Assembly: GCA_016716885.1 (NCBI GenBank)
Contig: JADJUV010000025.1
Coordinates: 1 to 64,000, forward strand
Length of the DNA: 64,000 nucleotides
Direction: 5' to 3'
DNA from: Candidatus Trichofilum aggregatum
Lineage (GTDB): Bacteria > Chloroflexota > Anaerolineae > Promineifilales > Promineifilaceae
Shown: positions 16,734-25,787 of the stretch, one piece after another
Numbering within the stretch: the stretch's first letter is position 1
Layout: every line of letters begins with the position of its first letter
Made by a program: the position numbers and the translations under genes
Notes under the pieces: generated by a model
Told to the model about the DNA's origin: nothing
Databases searched by the model: none
What the model saw: only the letters and a program-made list of their open reading frames with translations

Positions 16734-17912
16734 TTGGACGGCGGCCAGGGTGGGGGGAATGGTTTGCGGCCGCGTGCCCACCGCTTCTACCCCCTTCATG
16801 GCACTGGCGATGTCTTTCAGCCCATTACCGGTGTTGAGGACAACGATGCGTTCTGCGGGGGAGACCAGGTTGTGGGCCACCGCCTGGACTAAACCGGCGT
16901 ATGCGGCCGCGCCCGCTGGTTCCGCAAACACCCCACAGCCTCGCGCCAGGGCCGGAATGGCCGCCAAAATTTCCTCATCCGACACCGTGACAAAGGCCCC
17001 GCCCGTCTCTTTGACCGCAGCCATGGCCTTCAGCCGGTCACGCGGCAGACCGGCGCTGATGCTATCGGCGACGGTGCTGGCCCGGATGGGCGTTTTGGTG
17101 AGGACATCTTCGCCCTGTGCCCAGGCTTCGGCCAGGTAGTTACTGCCTTCAGCCTGTACCCCAATCAGCCGGGGCATCCGCACAATCCAGCCCAGGGCCA
17201 ACAAATCCTTCAGCCCCTTGTGCAAACCCCCGATGATACAGCCATCGCCAACGCTCACCAGAATAACATCCGGGGCCTGCCAGCCCAATTGTTCGCAGAT
17301 TTCATAACTGGCCGTCTTTTTGCCCTCGGTCATGTACGGGTTGTAGCCAGTGTTGCGGTTGTACCAGCCGTAATGGTCGGCCGCTTGTAGACAGAGTTCA
17401 AAAGCGTCGTCGTAGGTTCCTTGCACCAGCAACACCGTCGAGCCAAAGGCCAGCAGTTGGGCGATTTTGGCGGGTGGGGCGGTCTGGGGCACGAAGATGA
17501 CGTTTTTCTGGCCGACACTGGCGCACAAATTGCTGAGGGCCGCGGCCGCGTTGCCGGTACTGGCGGTGGTAATCACCTCAGCCCCTTGTTCCTGGGCCTT
17601 CACCACGGCCAGGGCACTGGCCCGGTCCTTGAACGAGGCCGAGGGATTACGTCCATCATCTTTGACCCACACATGGGCCAGCCCCAGCCCCGCTCCCAGG
17701 TGCGGGGCCGGGTAAAGGGGTGTCCAACCGACCTGCAAGGGGGGCGCGGCCGCGTCCGGGCGGATGGGCATTAACGGCCGATAGCGCCAGATGGAAAAAT
17801 CTCGACTGGCACTCAGGGTTTCCCGATCTACCTGGAAGCGCAGAGCATCATAATCGTAGATGACATCCAGGATGCCTTCCTTGACCATGTTCCGGGCAGA
17901 TATAAGCCACAT
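16719..17912 (-). CDS. thrC: Threonine synthase (true start probably 17973, frameshifted)
   Basis: The product matches threonine synthase, which converts O-phosphohomoserine to threonine with PLP. NPSASFKDRAS carries the PLP lysine, TASTGNAAAALS follows, SVGDGCIIGGL is the phosphate loop and LNTGNGLKD lies near the end. The first residues (MWLISARNM) are out of frame. A frame opening at ATG 17973 reads MSHPTFHLRCLICGRTY and continues to YICPEHGQ, the zinc-ribbon-like N-terminus typical of this family. It joins the main frame at EGILDVIYDYD near 17884, for about 417 residues. Confidence 0.88.
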   Translation of the reverse strand: MWLISARNMVKEGILDVIYDYDALRFQVDRETLSASRDFSIWRYRPLMPIRPDAAAPPLQVGWTPLYPAPHLGAGLGLAHVWVKDDGRNPSASFKDRASALAVVKAQEQGAEVITTASTGNAAAALSNLCASVGQKNVIFVPQTAPPAKIAQLLAFGSTVLLVQGTYDDAFELCLQAADHYGWYNRNTGYNPYMTEGKKTASYEICEQLGWQAPDVILVSVGDGCIIGGLHKGLKDLLALGWIVRMPRLIGVQAEGSNYLAEAWAQGEDVLTKTPIRASTVADSISAGLPRDRLKAMAAVKETGGAFVTVSDEEILAAIPALARGCGVFAEPAGAAAYAGLVQAVAHNLVSPAERIVVLNTGNGLKDIASAMKGVEAVGTRPQTIPPTLAAVQQLFD

Positions 17913-18093
17913 CGGTAGGGGTATAGGTGCGGCCGCAAATCAAACAGCGTAAGTGGAAAGTGGGGTGGGACATGAGGCGGGATTATAACATCGGAACTGT
18001 GGGAACTCATGGGAACTCCAGGAACTTGTGGGAACTCACCGTGTCGAGTTTTTACGTTGCGGCCCTGGTTTAGCGGCCGCGAAAGCTGATACA

Positions 18094-19221
18094 ATGCACA
18101 GGATGATTACGTTGTTGACGCCGCGCTGTGTTTTGTTGCAGGTGGGCCGGGTTTGGTGGCAGTTTGAACAGCCGGAAATGGTGTTCGCGGCCGCAACCCC
18201 CACCGATATTCTCCCCGCTCTCCACACGATTGAACAGGCTGTCAACACCCAGGGCCTCTACGCCGTTGGTTTCCTCACCTACGAAGCCGCGGCCGCGTTC
18301 CACCTCACCACCCACTCCCCATCACCTGATAACCTGCCCCTGCTCTGGTTTGGCCTTTTCCGCGAGCCAAAGATTTTGCCGCAGTTGCCGTCTCCGGCCT
18401 CGTCATTTACCCCCACGACCTGGCAACCGTCGCTGGACGCGGCCGCGTACACCACCGCCATCCAGGCCATCAAAGATGAAATCGCCCAGGGTAACACCTA
18501 CCAGGTCAACTTCACCTTCCCCTTGCACGCACCTTTTGACGGCGATGCTTACGCCCTGTTTCATCACCTGGCCCTGGCGCAACGAGCCAGCTACACCGCT
18601 TATTTTGACCTGGGTACTCATGCGATTTGCTCGGCGTCGCCGGAGCTGTTTTTTGGCCTGGATGGGGAGCGGCTGTGGTCCAAACCGATGAAGGGCACGA
18701 TGGCACGCGGCCGCGACCCCACCACCGACGAACAAAACCGCCTGGCTCTCTACCATTCCGACAAGAACCGGGCCGAAAATGTGATGATTGTAGACATGAT
18801 CCGCAACGACATGGGGCGCATCTGCCGCCCCGGGTCGGTGCAGGTTCCCCACCTGTTTGCGACGGAACCGTACCCCACGCTGTGGCAAATGACCTCAACC
18901 GTTACCGGCATGACCTCGGCCCCGTTCAGCGACATCATGGCGGCGATGTTTCCCTGCGCCTCGATTACGGGTGCGCCCAAAGTGCGGACGATGGAGATTA
19001 TCAGGGGGTTGGAGCCGCGGCCGCGTTCCCTTTACACTGGCTCTATCGGCTACCTGGCTCCGGGGCGACAGGCCCAGTTCAACGTCGCCATCCGCACCGC
19101 CCTGGTTGACCGGACTGCGGGGCAGGCCAGTTATCATGTCGGCAGTGGCATTGTGTGGGATTCGGATGCGGCCGCGGAGTGGGATGAGTGTTTGTTGAAG
19201 GCGCGGATTTTGGAAGGATGA
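18094..19221 (+). CDS. pabB: Aminodeoxychorismate synthase component I (PabB)
   Basis: ATG 18094 (MHRMITLL) is preferred over the upstream in-frame start at 18028, which lies in a GGAACT repeat. The 375-residue protein has the chorismate-binding core: ICSASPELFF, KPMKGTMARGRDP, RAENVMIVDMIRNDMGR and the signature SITGAPKVRTMEIIRGLEP. PabB makes 4-amino-4-deoxychorismate for folate. No pabA or pabC is adjacent; folD and the formate-THF ligase lie 1.6 kb downstream. The R-G-R of the conserved KGT..RGR motif is encoded by a GCGGCCGC copy. Confidence 0.9.
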   Translation: MHRMITLLTPRCVLLQVGRVWWQFEQPEMVFAAATPTDILPALHTIEQAVNTQGLYAVGFLTYEAAAAFHLTTHSPSPDNLPLLWFGLFREPKILPQLPSPASSFTPTTWQPSLDAAAYTTAIQAIKDEIAQGNTYQVNFTFPLHAPFDGDAYALFHHLALAQRASYTAYFDLGTHAICSASPELFFGLDGERLWSKPMKGTMARGRDPTTDEQNRLALYHSDKNRAENVMIVDMIRNDMGRICRPGSVQVPHLFATEPYPTLWQMTSTVTGMTSAPFSDIMAAMFPCASITGAPKVRTMEIIRGLEPRPRSLYTGSIGYLAPGRQAQFNVAIRTALVDRTAGQASYHVGSGIVWDSDAAAEWDECLLKARILEG

Positions 19222-19254
19222 GAGGGGAAATAACTGAAGCAGTAACCTGTTTAT

Positions 19255-19605
19255 TTATGAACGGGCAAAACGAACCTGCTTTTCAGTGACTACCACAAAT
19301 TGATCGGGAAGTCGGTCAAGATAACTCTCGAATAACTGACGCAGAGTGCTAATTTTTATAACAGAACGATCATTCTCAAGGCGCATCAAGACAATCCCGC
19401 GATGCGGCCGCTTTTCTCGATAAACCTTTTCGCCAAAGTCTTTATCATTGGTAATCAAAATCCAGTTCTCAGCAAAAGCTTTGCGGATAATATCTTCGTC
19501 ATTCACTCCCGGTGACTCTTCATACACAGAGAAAACCTCGTGACCCTGTGCTCGGAGCCACTCAGCGACCGCAGGGCCAGTACATTCGTCTACCAGGAAA
19601 CGCAT
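19255..19605 (-). CDS. DUF5615 PIN-like toxin
   Basis: The 116-residue protein begins MRFLVDECTGPAVAEWLRAQGH and contains ILITNDKDFGEKVY and HRGIVLMRL. This is the DUF5615 pattern, in which D6 and the TNDKDF aspartates form a PIN-like acidic site. Such proteins are predicted ribonuclease toxins paired with DUF433 antitoxins. The start codon directly abuts the stop of the upstream DUF433 gene, so the two are co-translated. Confidence 0.85.
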   Translation of the reverse strand: MRFLVDECTGPAVAEWLRAQGHEVFSVYEESPGVNDEDIIRKAFAENWILITNDKDFGEKVYREKRPHRGIVLMRLENDRSVIKISTLRQLFESYLDRLPDQFVVVTEKQVRFARS

Positions 19606-19854
19606 TTAAGCCAGCTCCACCACAAGTGGCATGAAAGCAGTGTTTTCCAGAGATTTTGTGGCGAACAGAATACACGCCTGAATATCCTTCTGGTTTAGGG
19701 TTTTATATTCATCCAAGATTTCGTCATTCGTCGCCCCATGAGCCAGCAAATTGAGAATATACTCAACGGTCAGGCGGGTGCCGCGAATGACCGGTTTGCC
19801 AGTCATTACTTTGGGGTTAACGGTTATTCTTTCCAGAAGTTGTTGATCATCCAT
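19606..19854 (-). CDS. DUF433 antitoxin-like protein
   Basis: From ATG 19854 the 82-residue product reads MDDQQLLERITVNPKVMTGKPVIRGTRLTVEYIL (given here as MDDQQLLERITVNPKV then MTGKPVIRGTRLTVEYIL). P-V-I-R-G-T-R is the DUF433 signature, a winged-helix-like fold with an HTH at LAHGATNDEILDEY. The longer frame to 20001 has a non-conserved N-terminus. It precedes and abuts the DUF5615 gene, the usual order for this toxin-antitoxin pair. Confidence 0.85.
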   Translation of the reverse strand: MDDQQLLERITVNPKVMTGKPVIRGTRLTVEYILNLLAHGATNDEILDEYKTLNQKDIQACILFATKSLENTAFMPLVVELA

Positions 19855-20011
19855 AGCTTTTGTTTCCCAAGGGATAGGTCGTTTCCAGAACAGTAACGAG
19901 TTGTTTAAAGTATACAGGGAAGGTACAGATGTTGGAAGGGGAACCGCGGCCGCATCCACCATCCTCACCCGCCCCTCAAACTGCGTCCACACTATCCCCA
20001 AAATTCAATCG

Positions 20012-20365
20012 TTATGCTTCATGATCGGGATTCTTTTGAGTCAATTTGCGGAGGAACGTGTGAATACCTATCAACGGAAGCATCAGGCACAGCATAAGTA
20101 AACCACCCACCATGACGGATATGGGTAATGCGGGGATAGGAGTCTCGAAACCCACAAATACGCGATACACAACCGCAAACACCAATGTAAAGGAAAGGAG
20201 AAAAAGCCCACTAACCAGCAACCATTTCGAGGTTGCTGTCTTTCTGGCATGACGAACAAAGCGGGAAGCCATCTGTGTCGCAATGAGACCAGCGATACCT
20301 CCCACAACAGCAAATAAGACATCCCAAGCAGTCTCCGGGGGTACAGAATTGGGGTTGGGCATCAC
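20012..20365 (-). CDS. Membrane protein of unknown function
   Basis: The 117-residue product has three hydrophobic segments (residues 13-33, 47-69 and 77-102) linked by basic loops (RFVRHARKTATSK), suggesting an N-out three-helix inner-membrane protein. I recognise no family. Base use is more AT-rich than in folD/fhs nearby. It lies upstream of the toxin-antitoxin pair on the same strand, separated by about 160 bases. Confidence 0.55.
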   Translation of the reverse strand: MMPNPNSVPPETAWDVLFAVVGGIAGLIATQMASRFVRHARKTATSKWLLVSGLFLLSFTLVFAVVYRVFVGFETPIPALPISVMVGGLLMLCLMLPLIGIHTFLRKLTQKNPDHEA

Positions 20366-20386
20366 AATACCTCTTTTTCATTAATG

Positions 20387-20488
20387 ATTCGACTCTGGGG
20401 AAAATTTGGACGACCTCTGGAAATCTCTTAATCTCTCAGTCTCTTGGTCTCCAGAGGTCAGCACAAAAAACGCCAATGTCGAGTAATG
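20387..20488. repeat. About 100-bp imperfect palindrome, copy B
   Basis: Second member of the four-copy family. The outer arms are ATTCGACTCTGG and CCAATGTCGAGTAAT. The inner arms are CGACCTCTGGA and TCCAGAGGTCAG. The loop holds TCTCTTAATCTCTCAGTCTC. It begins about 20 bases upstream of the membrane gene at 20365. Confidence 0.85.
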
Positions 20489-20534
20489 ATTCAATACACG
20501 ATTATACCCCTCGCGGCCGCGACAACCCCTATCC

Positions 20535-20597
20535 CGTGCCTGGCACAGGGCAGCCCAACCTTCACCCACCAAAACCTCGCGCCCTGTGCCAGGCACG
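20535..20597. repeat. GTGCCTGGCAC inverted repeat
   Basis: CGTGCCTGGCACAGGG (20535-20550) is the exact reverse complement of CCCTGTGCCAGGCACG (20582-20597), forming a 16-bp stem with a loop of about 31 bases upstream of folD. A related CCGTGCCAGGCAC half-site lies at about 29776-29788. Confidence 0.8.
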
Positions 20598-20814
20598 AAT
20601 CCCCAAAACCCCACCCTCGTTTTACCACTTCCCCCTTTCGTGATAAAAATAACCATCCACCTATGCCATTCGTAACTACCCCATTTGCCCTAACCACGTC
20701 ATCATTACCAGGGCAACCTGAAATACTGGGAGTTTCGAGTTCCCACAAGTTCCTATGAGTTCCTAGAGTTCCTATGAATTCCACCCCCCATTCCCCCAAC
20801 CGGAGAAAAATCCT

Positions 20815-21702
20815 ATGACTGCCAAAATCATTGATGGCAACGAAATTGCCAACCGTATCCGCGAAAACGTCCGCCTCGACGTGGCCAAAATGAAAGCCGA
20901 ACACGATTACGTGCCCGGCCTCGCCACCGTCCTCGTCGGCGATAGCACCGCCTCCGCCACCTACGTGCGCATGAAACGCAAAGCCTGCGAAGAAGCCGGC
21001 ATCAACTCCATCCATCACGAACTGCCCGGCGACATCTCCCAGGCCGACCTCGAAGCCCTCGTCCGCCAGCTCAACGCCGACCCCGCCGTGAATGGCATCC
21101 TGGTGCAACTCCCCCTGCCTGATCCCCTCGACGAAGAAGCCGTGCTCAACGCCATTGACCTCAAAAAAGACGTAGACGGTTTCCACCCCGTCAACATCGG
21201 CCGCCTCGCCATGAAAGGGCGCGACCCCCTCTTCATCCCCTGCACCCCCTACGGCTGTATGGTTCTACTCGAAGAAGCCGGGGCCAAACTCAAGGGCGCC
21301 AACGCCGTTGTCCTGGGCCGCTCCAACATCGTCGGCCTGCCCATGGCCATGCTCCTGCAAAAAGCCGATGCCACCGTCACCATCTGCCACAGCCGCACCC
21401 GTGACCTCACCGGTTTCCTGCGCCAGGCCGATGTCATCATCGCCGCCGTCGGCCGCGCCGAAATGGTCACGGGCGACATGATCAAACCCGGAGCCGTCGT
21501 CATTGATGTCGGCATCAACCGCAAAGACGACCCCACCGCCAAACGGGGCTACCGCCTCGTCGGCGACGTGCATTACGAATCCGCCAAAGAAGTGGCGGGC
21601 GCGATTACCCCCGTCCCCGGCGGCGTCGGCCCCATGACCATCGCCATGCTCATGCAGAACACGCTCAAAGCGGCGCAACTTGTTGTTAATAGTAAGAAGT
21701 GA
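20815..21702 (+). CDS. folD: Methylene-THF dehydrogenase/methenyl-THF cyclohydrolase
   Basis: The 295-residue bifunctional cytosolic enzyme interconverts 5,10-methylene-THF, methenyl-THF and 10-formyl-THF using NADP. ATYVRMKRKACEEAG gives the catalytic Tyr-x3-Lys, GILVQLPLP the first signature, DVDGFHPVN the folate site, GRSNIVGLPMAMLL the Rossmann loop and PVPGGVGPMTIAMLM the C-terminal signature. It lies 87 bases upstream of formate-THF ligase, a natural one-carbon operon. Unlike its neighbours it contains no GCGGCCGC copy. Its stop runs into a GAACAGTAAACAGT tandem repeat. Confidence 0.96.
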   Translation: MTAKIIDGNEIANRIRENVRLDVAKMKAEHDYVPGLATVLVGDSTASATYVRMKRKACEEAGINSIHHELPGDISQADLEALVRQLNADPAVNGILVQLPLPDPLDEEAVLNAIDLKKDVDGFHPVNIGRLAMKGRDPLFIPCTPYGCMVLLEEAGAKLKGANAVVLGRSNIVGLPMAMLLQKADATVTICHSRTRDLTGFLRQADVIIAAVGRAEMVTGDMIKPGAVVIDVGINRKDDPTAKRGYRLVGDVHYESAKEVAGAITPVPGGVGPMTIAMLMQNTLKAAQLVVNSKK

Positions 21703-21772
21703 ACAGTAAACAGTAAACAGTGAACAGTAGGCCATGACTGTTCACTGACCACTGTTCACTGTTTACTATCCC
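21695..21772. repeat. AACAGT hairpin between folD and fhs
   Basis: GTAAACAGTGAACAGT is mirrored by ACTGTTCACTGTTTAC downstream, a long stem in the 87-base folD-fhs spacer. It may tune the ratio of the two products. Confidence 0.7.
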
Positions 21773-21789
21773 ATCCCCAGGAGAATCCC

Positions 21790-23568
21790 ATGAGTCGTTT
21801 CAACCGTTTGACCCCCGTTCCTTCTGATCTGGACATCGCCCAGGCGGCTACCCCTTTATCCATCATCGAAATCGCCGCCCAAATCGGCCTCAGCCCCGAC
21901 GATTTGATCATGTACGGCAAAACGAAGGCCAAAGTCCATCTGGATGTGCTCAAAAGATTGCCCGAAAAACCCATTGCCAAATATGTGGACGTGACCGCCA
22001 TCACCCCCACGCCCCTGGGCGAAGGTAAAACCACCACCAGCGTCGGTCTGACACAGGGGTTGGGCGCATTGGGCTACAAAGCCATCGCCTGCATCCGCCA
22101 ACCCAGCATGGGGCCGACGTTCGGCATCAAGGGTGGGGCGGCTGGTGGTGGTTACAGCCAGATCATCCCCATGGAAGATTTCAACCTGCACCTGACGGGG
22201 GATATTCATGCCATCACGGCGGCACATAATCTGGTCGCGGCCGCGATTGATGCCCGCATTTTCCACGAAGACCGCATGACCGATGAGCAACTGGCGAAAA
22301 TCGGCCTCACCCGGCTAGACATTGACCCCTACGCCCTCACCTGGAACCGGGTCATGGATGTGAACGACCGCAGTCTGCGTAACGTCATCGTCGGCCTCGG
22401 CCCCAACGAAGACGGGCGGCCGCGCCAGACCGGCTTCGATATCACCGTCGCCAGCGAAATCATGGCGATTTTGGCCCTGGTCAATGGCACGGATTACCGT
22501 TCCGCTTTGAAAGATTTGCGCCAGCGTTGCGGCCGCATCGTCATCGGCAACAGCAAGAGCAAAAAACCGATCACCCTGGAAGAGTTGGGTGTGGCCGGAG
22601 CCGTGACCGTACTCATGAAAGATGCCCTGCACCCCAACCTCATGCAAACCCTCGAAGGGCAACCGGCCTTCGTCCATGCTGGCCCCTTCGCCAACATCGC
22701 CCACGGCAACTCATCCATCCTGGCCGACCAGATCGCCATGCGCCTGGGCGATTTCGTCATCACCGAATCCGGCTTCGGCGCGGACATTGGCATGGAGAAA
22801 TTCTTCGACATCAAATGCCGCTACTCCGGCCTCATTCCCAACTGCGTGGTGCTGGTGGCGACCATCCGCGCCCTGAAGATGCACGGCGGCGGCCCCAAAG
22901 TGGTGCCCGGAAAACCGCTCGCGGCCGCGTACATCGAAGAAAATATTGACCTGCTCAACGCGGGCATGGCTAATCTGGCGGCCCACATTCGCAACGCCAA
23001 ACGGTTTGGCATCCCCGTTGTCGTCGCCATCAACAAATTCCACACCGACACCCCCGCCGAAGTTGAAGCGGTGCGTCAGGGAGCTATCGCCGCTGGGGCA
23101 GAAACGGCGGTGATGAGTGATCATTGGGCCTTGGGTGGTGATGGGGCGATGGAACTGGCGGAAGCGGTCGCGGCCGCGTGCCAACAACCGTCCAACTTCA
23201 GCTTCCTCTACCCGCTGGAGCAATCCATCAAGGCCAAGATTGAGACGATTGCCAAGGAGATGTACGGCGCGGCCGCGGTCACTTACGAACCCCTGGCCGA
23301 GCAACAGATCAAATCCTACGAAGCCAACGGCTTCGGCAACCTGCCCATCTGCATGGCCAAAACGCATCTCAGCTTAAGCCACGACCCCAACCTGAAAAAC
23401 GCGCCCACCGGTTTCACCGTCCCCGTGCGCGAAGTACGGGCCTCTGTCGGTGCTGGGTTCATCTATCCCTTGCTAGGCACCATGCGCACCATGCCTGGCC
23501 TGGGCAGCAAACCCGCCTACATGAACGTAGACATAGACGAAGACGGTCGCGTCCTCGGCCTGTTCTAA
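21790..23568 (+). CDS. fhs: Formate-tetrahydrofolate ligase
   Basis: The enzyme makes 10-formyl-THF from formate, THF and ATP. The N-terminal region has TAITPTPLGEGKTTTSVGLTQ, the family P-loop. RQPSMGPTFGIKGGAAGGGY, LHLTGDIHAI and FVITESGFGADIGMEKFFDIK are family signatures. At 592 residues it is slightly longer than the usual 556 or so. ATG 21790 follows a purine-rich CCCCAGGAGAATCCC site. With folD it feeds purine, fMet and methyl synthesis, or a Wood-Ljungdahl-type methyl branch. It has about six GCGGCCGC copies. Confidence 0.97.
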   Translation: MSRFNRLTPVPSDLDIAQAATPLSIIEIAAQIGLSPDDLIMYGKTKAKVHLDVLKRLPEKPIAKYVDVTAITPTPLGEGKTTTSVGLTQGLGALGYKAIACIRQPSMGPTFGIKGGAAGGGYSQIIPMEDFNLHLTGDIHAITAAHNLVAAAIDARIFHEDRMTDEQLAKIGLTRLDIDPYALTWNRVMDVNDRSLRNVIVGLGPNEDGRPRQTGFDITVASEIMAILALVNGTDYRSALKDLRQRCGRIVIGNSKSKKPITLEELGVAGAVTVLMKDALHPNLMQTLEGQPAFVHAGPFANIAHGNSSILADQIAMRLGDFVITESGFGADIGMEKFFDIKCRYSGLIPNCVVLVATIRALKMHGGGPKVVPGKPLAAAYIEENIDLLNAGMANLAAHIRNAKRFGIPVVVAINKFHTDTPAEVEAVRQGAIAAGAETAVMSDHWALGGDGAMELAEAVAAACQQPSNFSFLYPLEQSIKAKIETIAKEMYGAAAVTYEPLAEQQIKSYEANGFGNLPICMAKTHLSLSHDPNLKNAPTGFTVPVREVRASVGAGFIYPLLGTMRTMPGLGSKPAYMNVDIDEDGRVLGLF

Positions 23569-23583
23569 AATCCACTTGAACCA

Positions 23584-23622
23584 AATAGACGGATTACGCC
23601 AAACCTGGGTAATCCGTCTATT
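23584..23622. terminator. Terminator-like hairpin after fhs
   Basis: AATAGACGGATTAC (23584-23597) and GTAATCCGTCTATT (23609-23622) form a 14-bp perfect stem with an 11-base loop 16 bases after the fhs stop, followed by AATTCTCTTCCTT. It is the likely end of the folD-fhs transcript. The rest of the 23569-23945 gap has one GCGGCCGC copy at 23765 and no gene. Confidence 0.75.
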
Positions 23623-23945
23623 AATTCTCTTCCTTAAACGTCGATTAGATTTGCCTCACTCAGTCCACTTCATTCCCCTCTCGTTTTTACCTTTTCCTCT
23701 CTGGCCAAAGGCCTTTGTATAACCTATCTATACCCCTCACTTGTATCAAGGTACATGAGAAATCGCGGCCGCTACCCTACAGTAAGGCTAACGTCTGGTC
23801 TTGCCCGATGTTTAACCAGGCGATAACCATACAGGCAGTGGGCATAAACAAAGGTTTTCGCCCCGTCACCCCCTCGCTTTGTCGCCGCGTCGGGCATATA
23901 TCCCTGTTGGGGAGCCAACCTTGTTTCAGGGAAAAGGAGTATCAC

Positions 23946-25787
23946 ATGAATAAACATCCACTAAATCGCCTGATGCCAGGGCAACGCCTTATCGCGCTGC
24001 TGTGGGGACTGCTGGTAGTTATGATGATAACAGGGTGTGGCACTGGCGCGGCCGCGGACCCCACCCCCACGCCTGATCAAGAGGCTCAAATCTCCGCCGC
24101 CGCCCAAACCTACCTCACCTTAAGCCAGGATGCCCTGGCCCAACAATTAGGTATTCCTCCCCCAGAGATTGAACTGGAAAGTATGATTGAACCGTTTGAA
24201 GTCGGTGGAACCTTCATCATCAGACTGAACGCCCAGGGCCAAACCTATGAATACCACGGTATGAATAACGAAGTCCTGCTTGTTTCAGACCCCTTACCAA
24301 CGGCCGCCGCCACGGTAGAAATAGCGGCCACAACTGATACCACGCTCACCCCTTCCATCCCCACCGGAACCTACACCTCGACCCACACTTTCGAGCTAGC
24401 GCTGGTAGATGATCTACAAATCATGTTTGATGACGGGGCGCCTGCCCCTGTGAGTGTGTTCATCAGTGGGCAACTACGGGGTGGCTGCGAAGAAATTTAT
24501 GAAAGTAGTGCCATCATGGTAAACGACACAACCTTTGTGGTTGATGTGATGACCCGTCGTCCGAATGATGTAGCCTGTACTCTGGCACTCGTTCCTTACA
24601 CCCACACCGTATCGCTGGGCACCGAAGCCGCAGATTTACCCCCTGGCGAGTACACTGTGGTCGTAAACGATGAACACACCACCACTTTTGCCTGGCCAAA
24701 CGGCAGTGGCATCAACACACCCTTGCCGCCCACGGTAAGCTTCACCCTGACGGAGACGGTTGCTATCTCTAGCACCACCCAGATCATCACGGCCACTGAG
24801 GTGACTGAAGACAGGCCGTACTGGGAACTTTTCCCCCTGCATACGGAAATCACATTAGCCGGATATGTCCAGCCAGATTCTTTGCTGGTCCCGCGCCTTT
24901 TGGTTTATCCGGCCAGTGAGTTTGCGCGGCTGAGCGACGCGGCCGCGGCCCAAATTGACGCCCTCAGTGAACTCTTGGCCACAGAGCCACTACTGGTTGA
25001 AGCGCAAACATTGCCATTTCTGCCGCTTTTTAATGCTGCACCCATGTTCCATGCCCAGGGGCAGTATTTGGACTTCGCCAACGGTAGCGGCATTCGCTAC
25101 TTGACTCAATACGAACAGGCAACCGTCCCTGTGAACAATCAGGAGCTGTTCTACACGTATCAAGGTTTAACCGATGACGGCGCGTACTACGTAGCGGCGG
25201 TCTTCCCGGTTTCCCACCCTGATCTGCCCGCCGATATCTCCTCTGTACCAGAGGACATGGCGGATGACTTTGAAACTTATATGAACAGCGTCATAGAGCA
25301 GATGAATGGGGCGGACGCGGCCGCGTTCACGCCGGATTTAGCCACACTTGATGCGTTGGTTCGCTCAATAATGGTTACAGGCCAAGGTGAACCCGTTGAT
25401 GAGGGCATTGCCGTCTACACTGGGGCCGATCTGGTACGTGAGCTGGAAAGTGCCGGAGCCACCGTGGCTCTTAGTACCGAACCCATCTCGGGAGCAGATA
25501 TCTTTACCGTGTCTGGATACATCCTTTTTGTCAACGGCGAGGAGATTACGCTTTATCAATATGAAAGTGGGGACGCGGCCGCGAGTGATGCGGCCCGCAT
25601 CTCGGCTGATGGATTCATCATTGAGCCGCCTGAAGGCAGTGAAAGCGGAGAGATTGTTGTAGATTGGCTCAATCCCCCCCACTTTTACCAGCGCAACAAC
25701 CTGATCATCCTCTACGTAGGCACGGATGAAAGCATAATAACATTGCTGGAATCTGTGCTCGGCTCACCCTTTGCTGGTGGTCAATAA
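23946..25787 (+). CDS. Large lipoprotein of unknown function
   Basis: ATG 23946 follows AAGGAG at 23935-23940; the upstream frame to 23715 is non-coding in character. The 613-residue protein has a signal peptide with lipobox VMMITGC, so Cys37 or so would be lipidated. A Thr/Pro linker follows (DPTPTPDQE). The body has beta-rich stretches and a C-terminal half with MFHAQGQYLDFANGSGIRYLT and YQGLTDDGAYYVAAVFPVSHP. These recall other Chloroflexota surface lipoproteins, but I know no function. Acidic and Cys-poor, probably extracytoplasmic. Confidence 0.7.
   Translation: MNKHPLNRLMPGQRLIALLWGLLVVMMITGCGTGAAADPTPTPDQEAQISAAAQTYLTLSQDALAQQLGIPPPEIELESMIEPFEVGGTFIIRLNAQGQTYEYHGMNNEVLLVSDPLPTAAATVEIAATTDTTLTPSIPTGTYTSTHTFELALVDDLQIMFDDGAPAPVSVFISGQLRGGCEEIYESSAIMVNDTTFVVDVMTRRPNDVACTLALVPYTHTVSLGTEAADLPPGEYTVVVNDEHTTTFAWPNGSGINTPLPPTVSFTLTETVAISSTTQIITATEVTEDRPYWELFPLHTEITLAGYVQPDSLLVPRLLVYPASEFARLSDAAAAQIDALSELLATEPLLVEAQTLPFLPLFNAAPMFHAQGQYLDFANGSGIRYLTQYEQATVPVNNQELFYTYQGLTDDGAYYVAAVFPVSHPDLPADISSVPEDMADDFETYMNSVIEQMNGADAAAFTPDLATLDALVRSIMVTGQGEPVDEGIAVYTGADLVRELESAGATVALSTEPISGADIFTVSGYILFVNGEEITLYQYESGDAAASDAARISADGFIIEPPEGSESGEIVVDWLNPPHFYQRNNLIILYVGTDESIITLLESVLGSPFAGGQ

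Noticed and set aside
18028..18093. Upstream extension of pabB to 18028
   Set aside because: The added residues (MGTHRVEFLRC..) lie in a GGAACT repeat and GCGGCCGC copy; MHRMITLL at 18094 matches the usual N-terminus.
20491..21186. 231-residue minus-strand ORF over folD
   Set aside because: Gly/Val/Phe-rich shadow of the FolD reading frame; no motifs and opposite to a well-supported gene.
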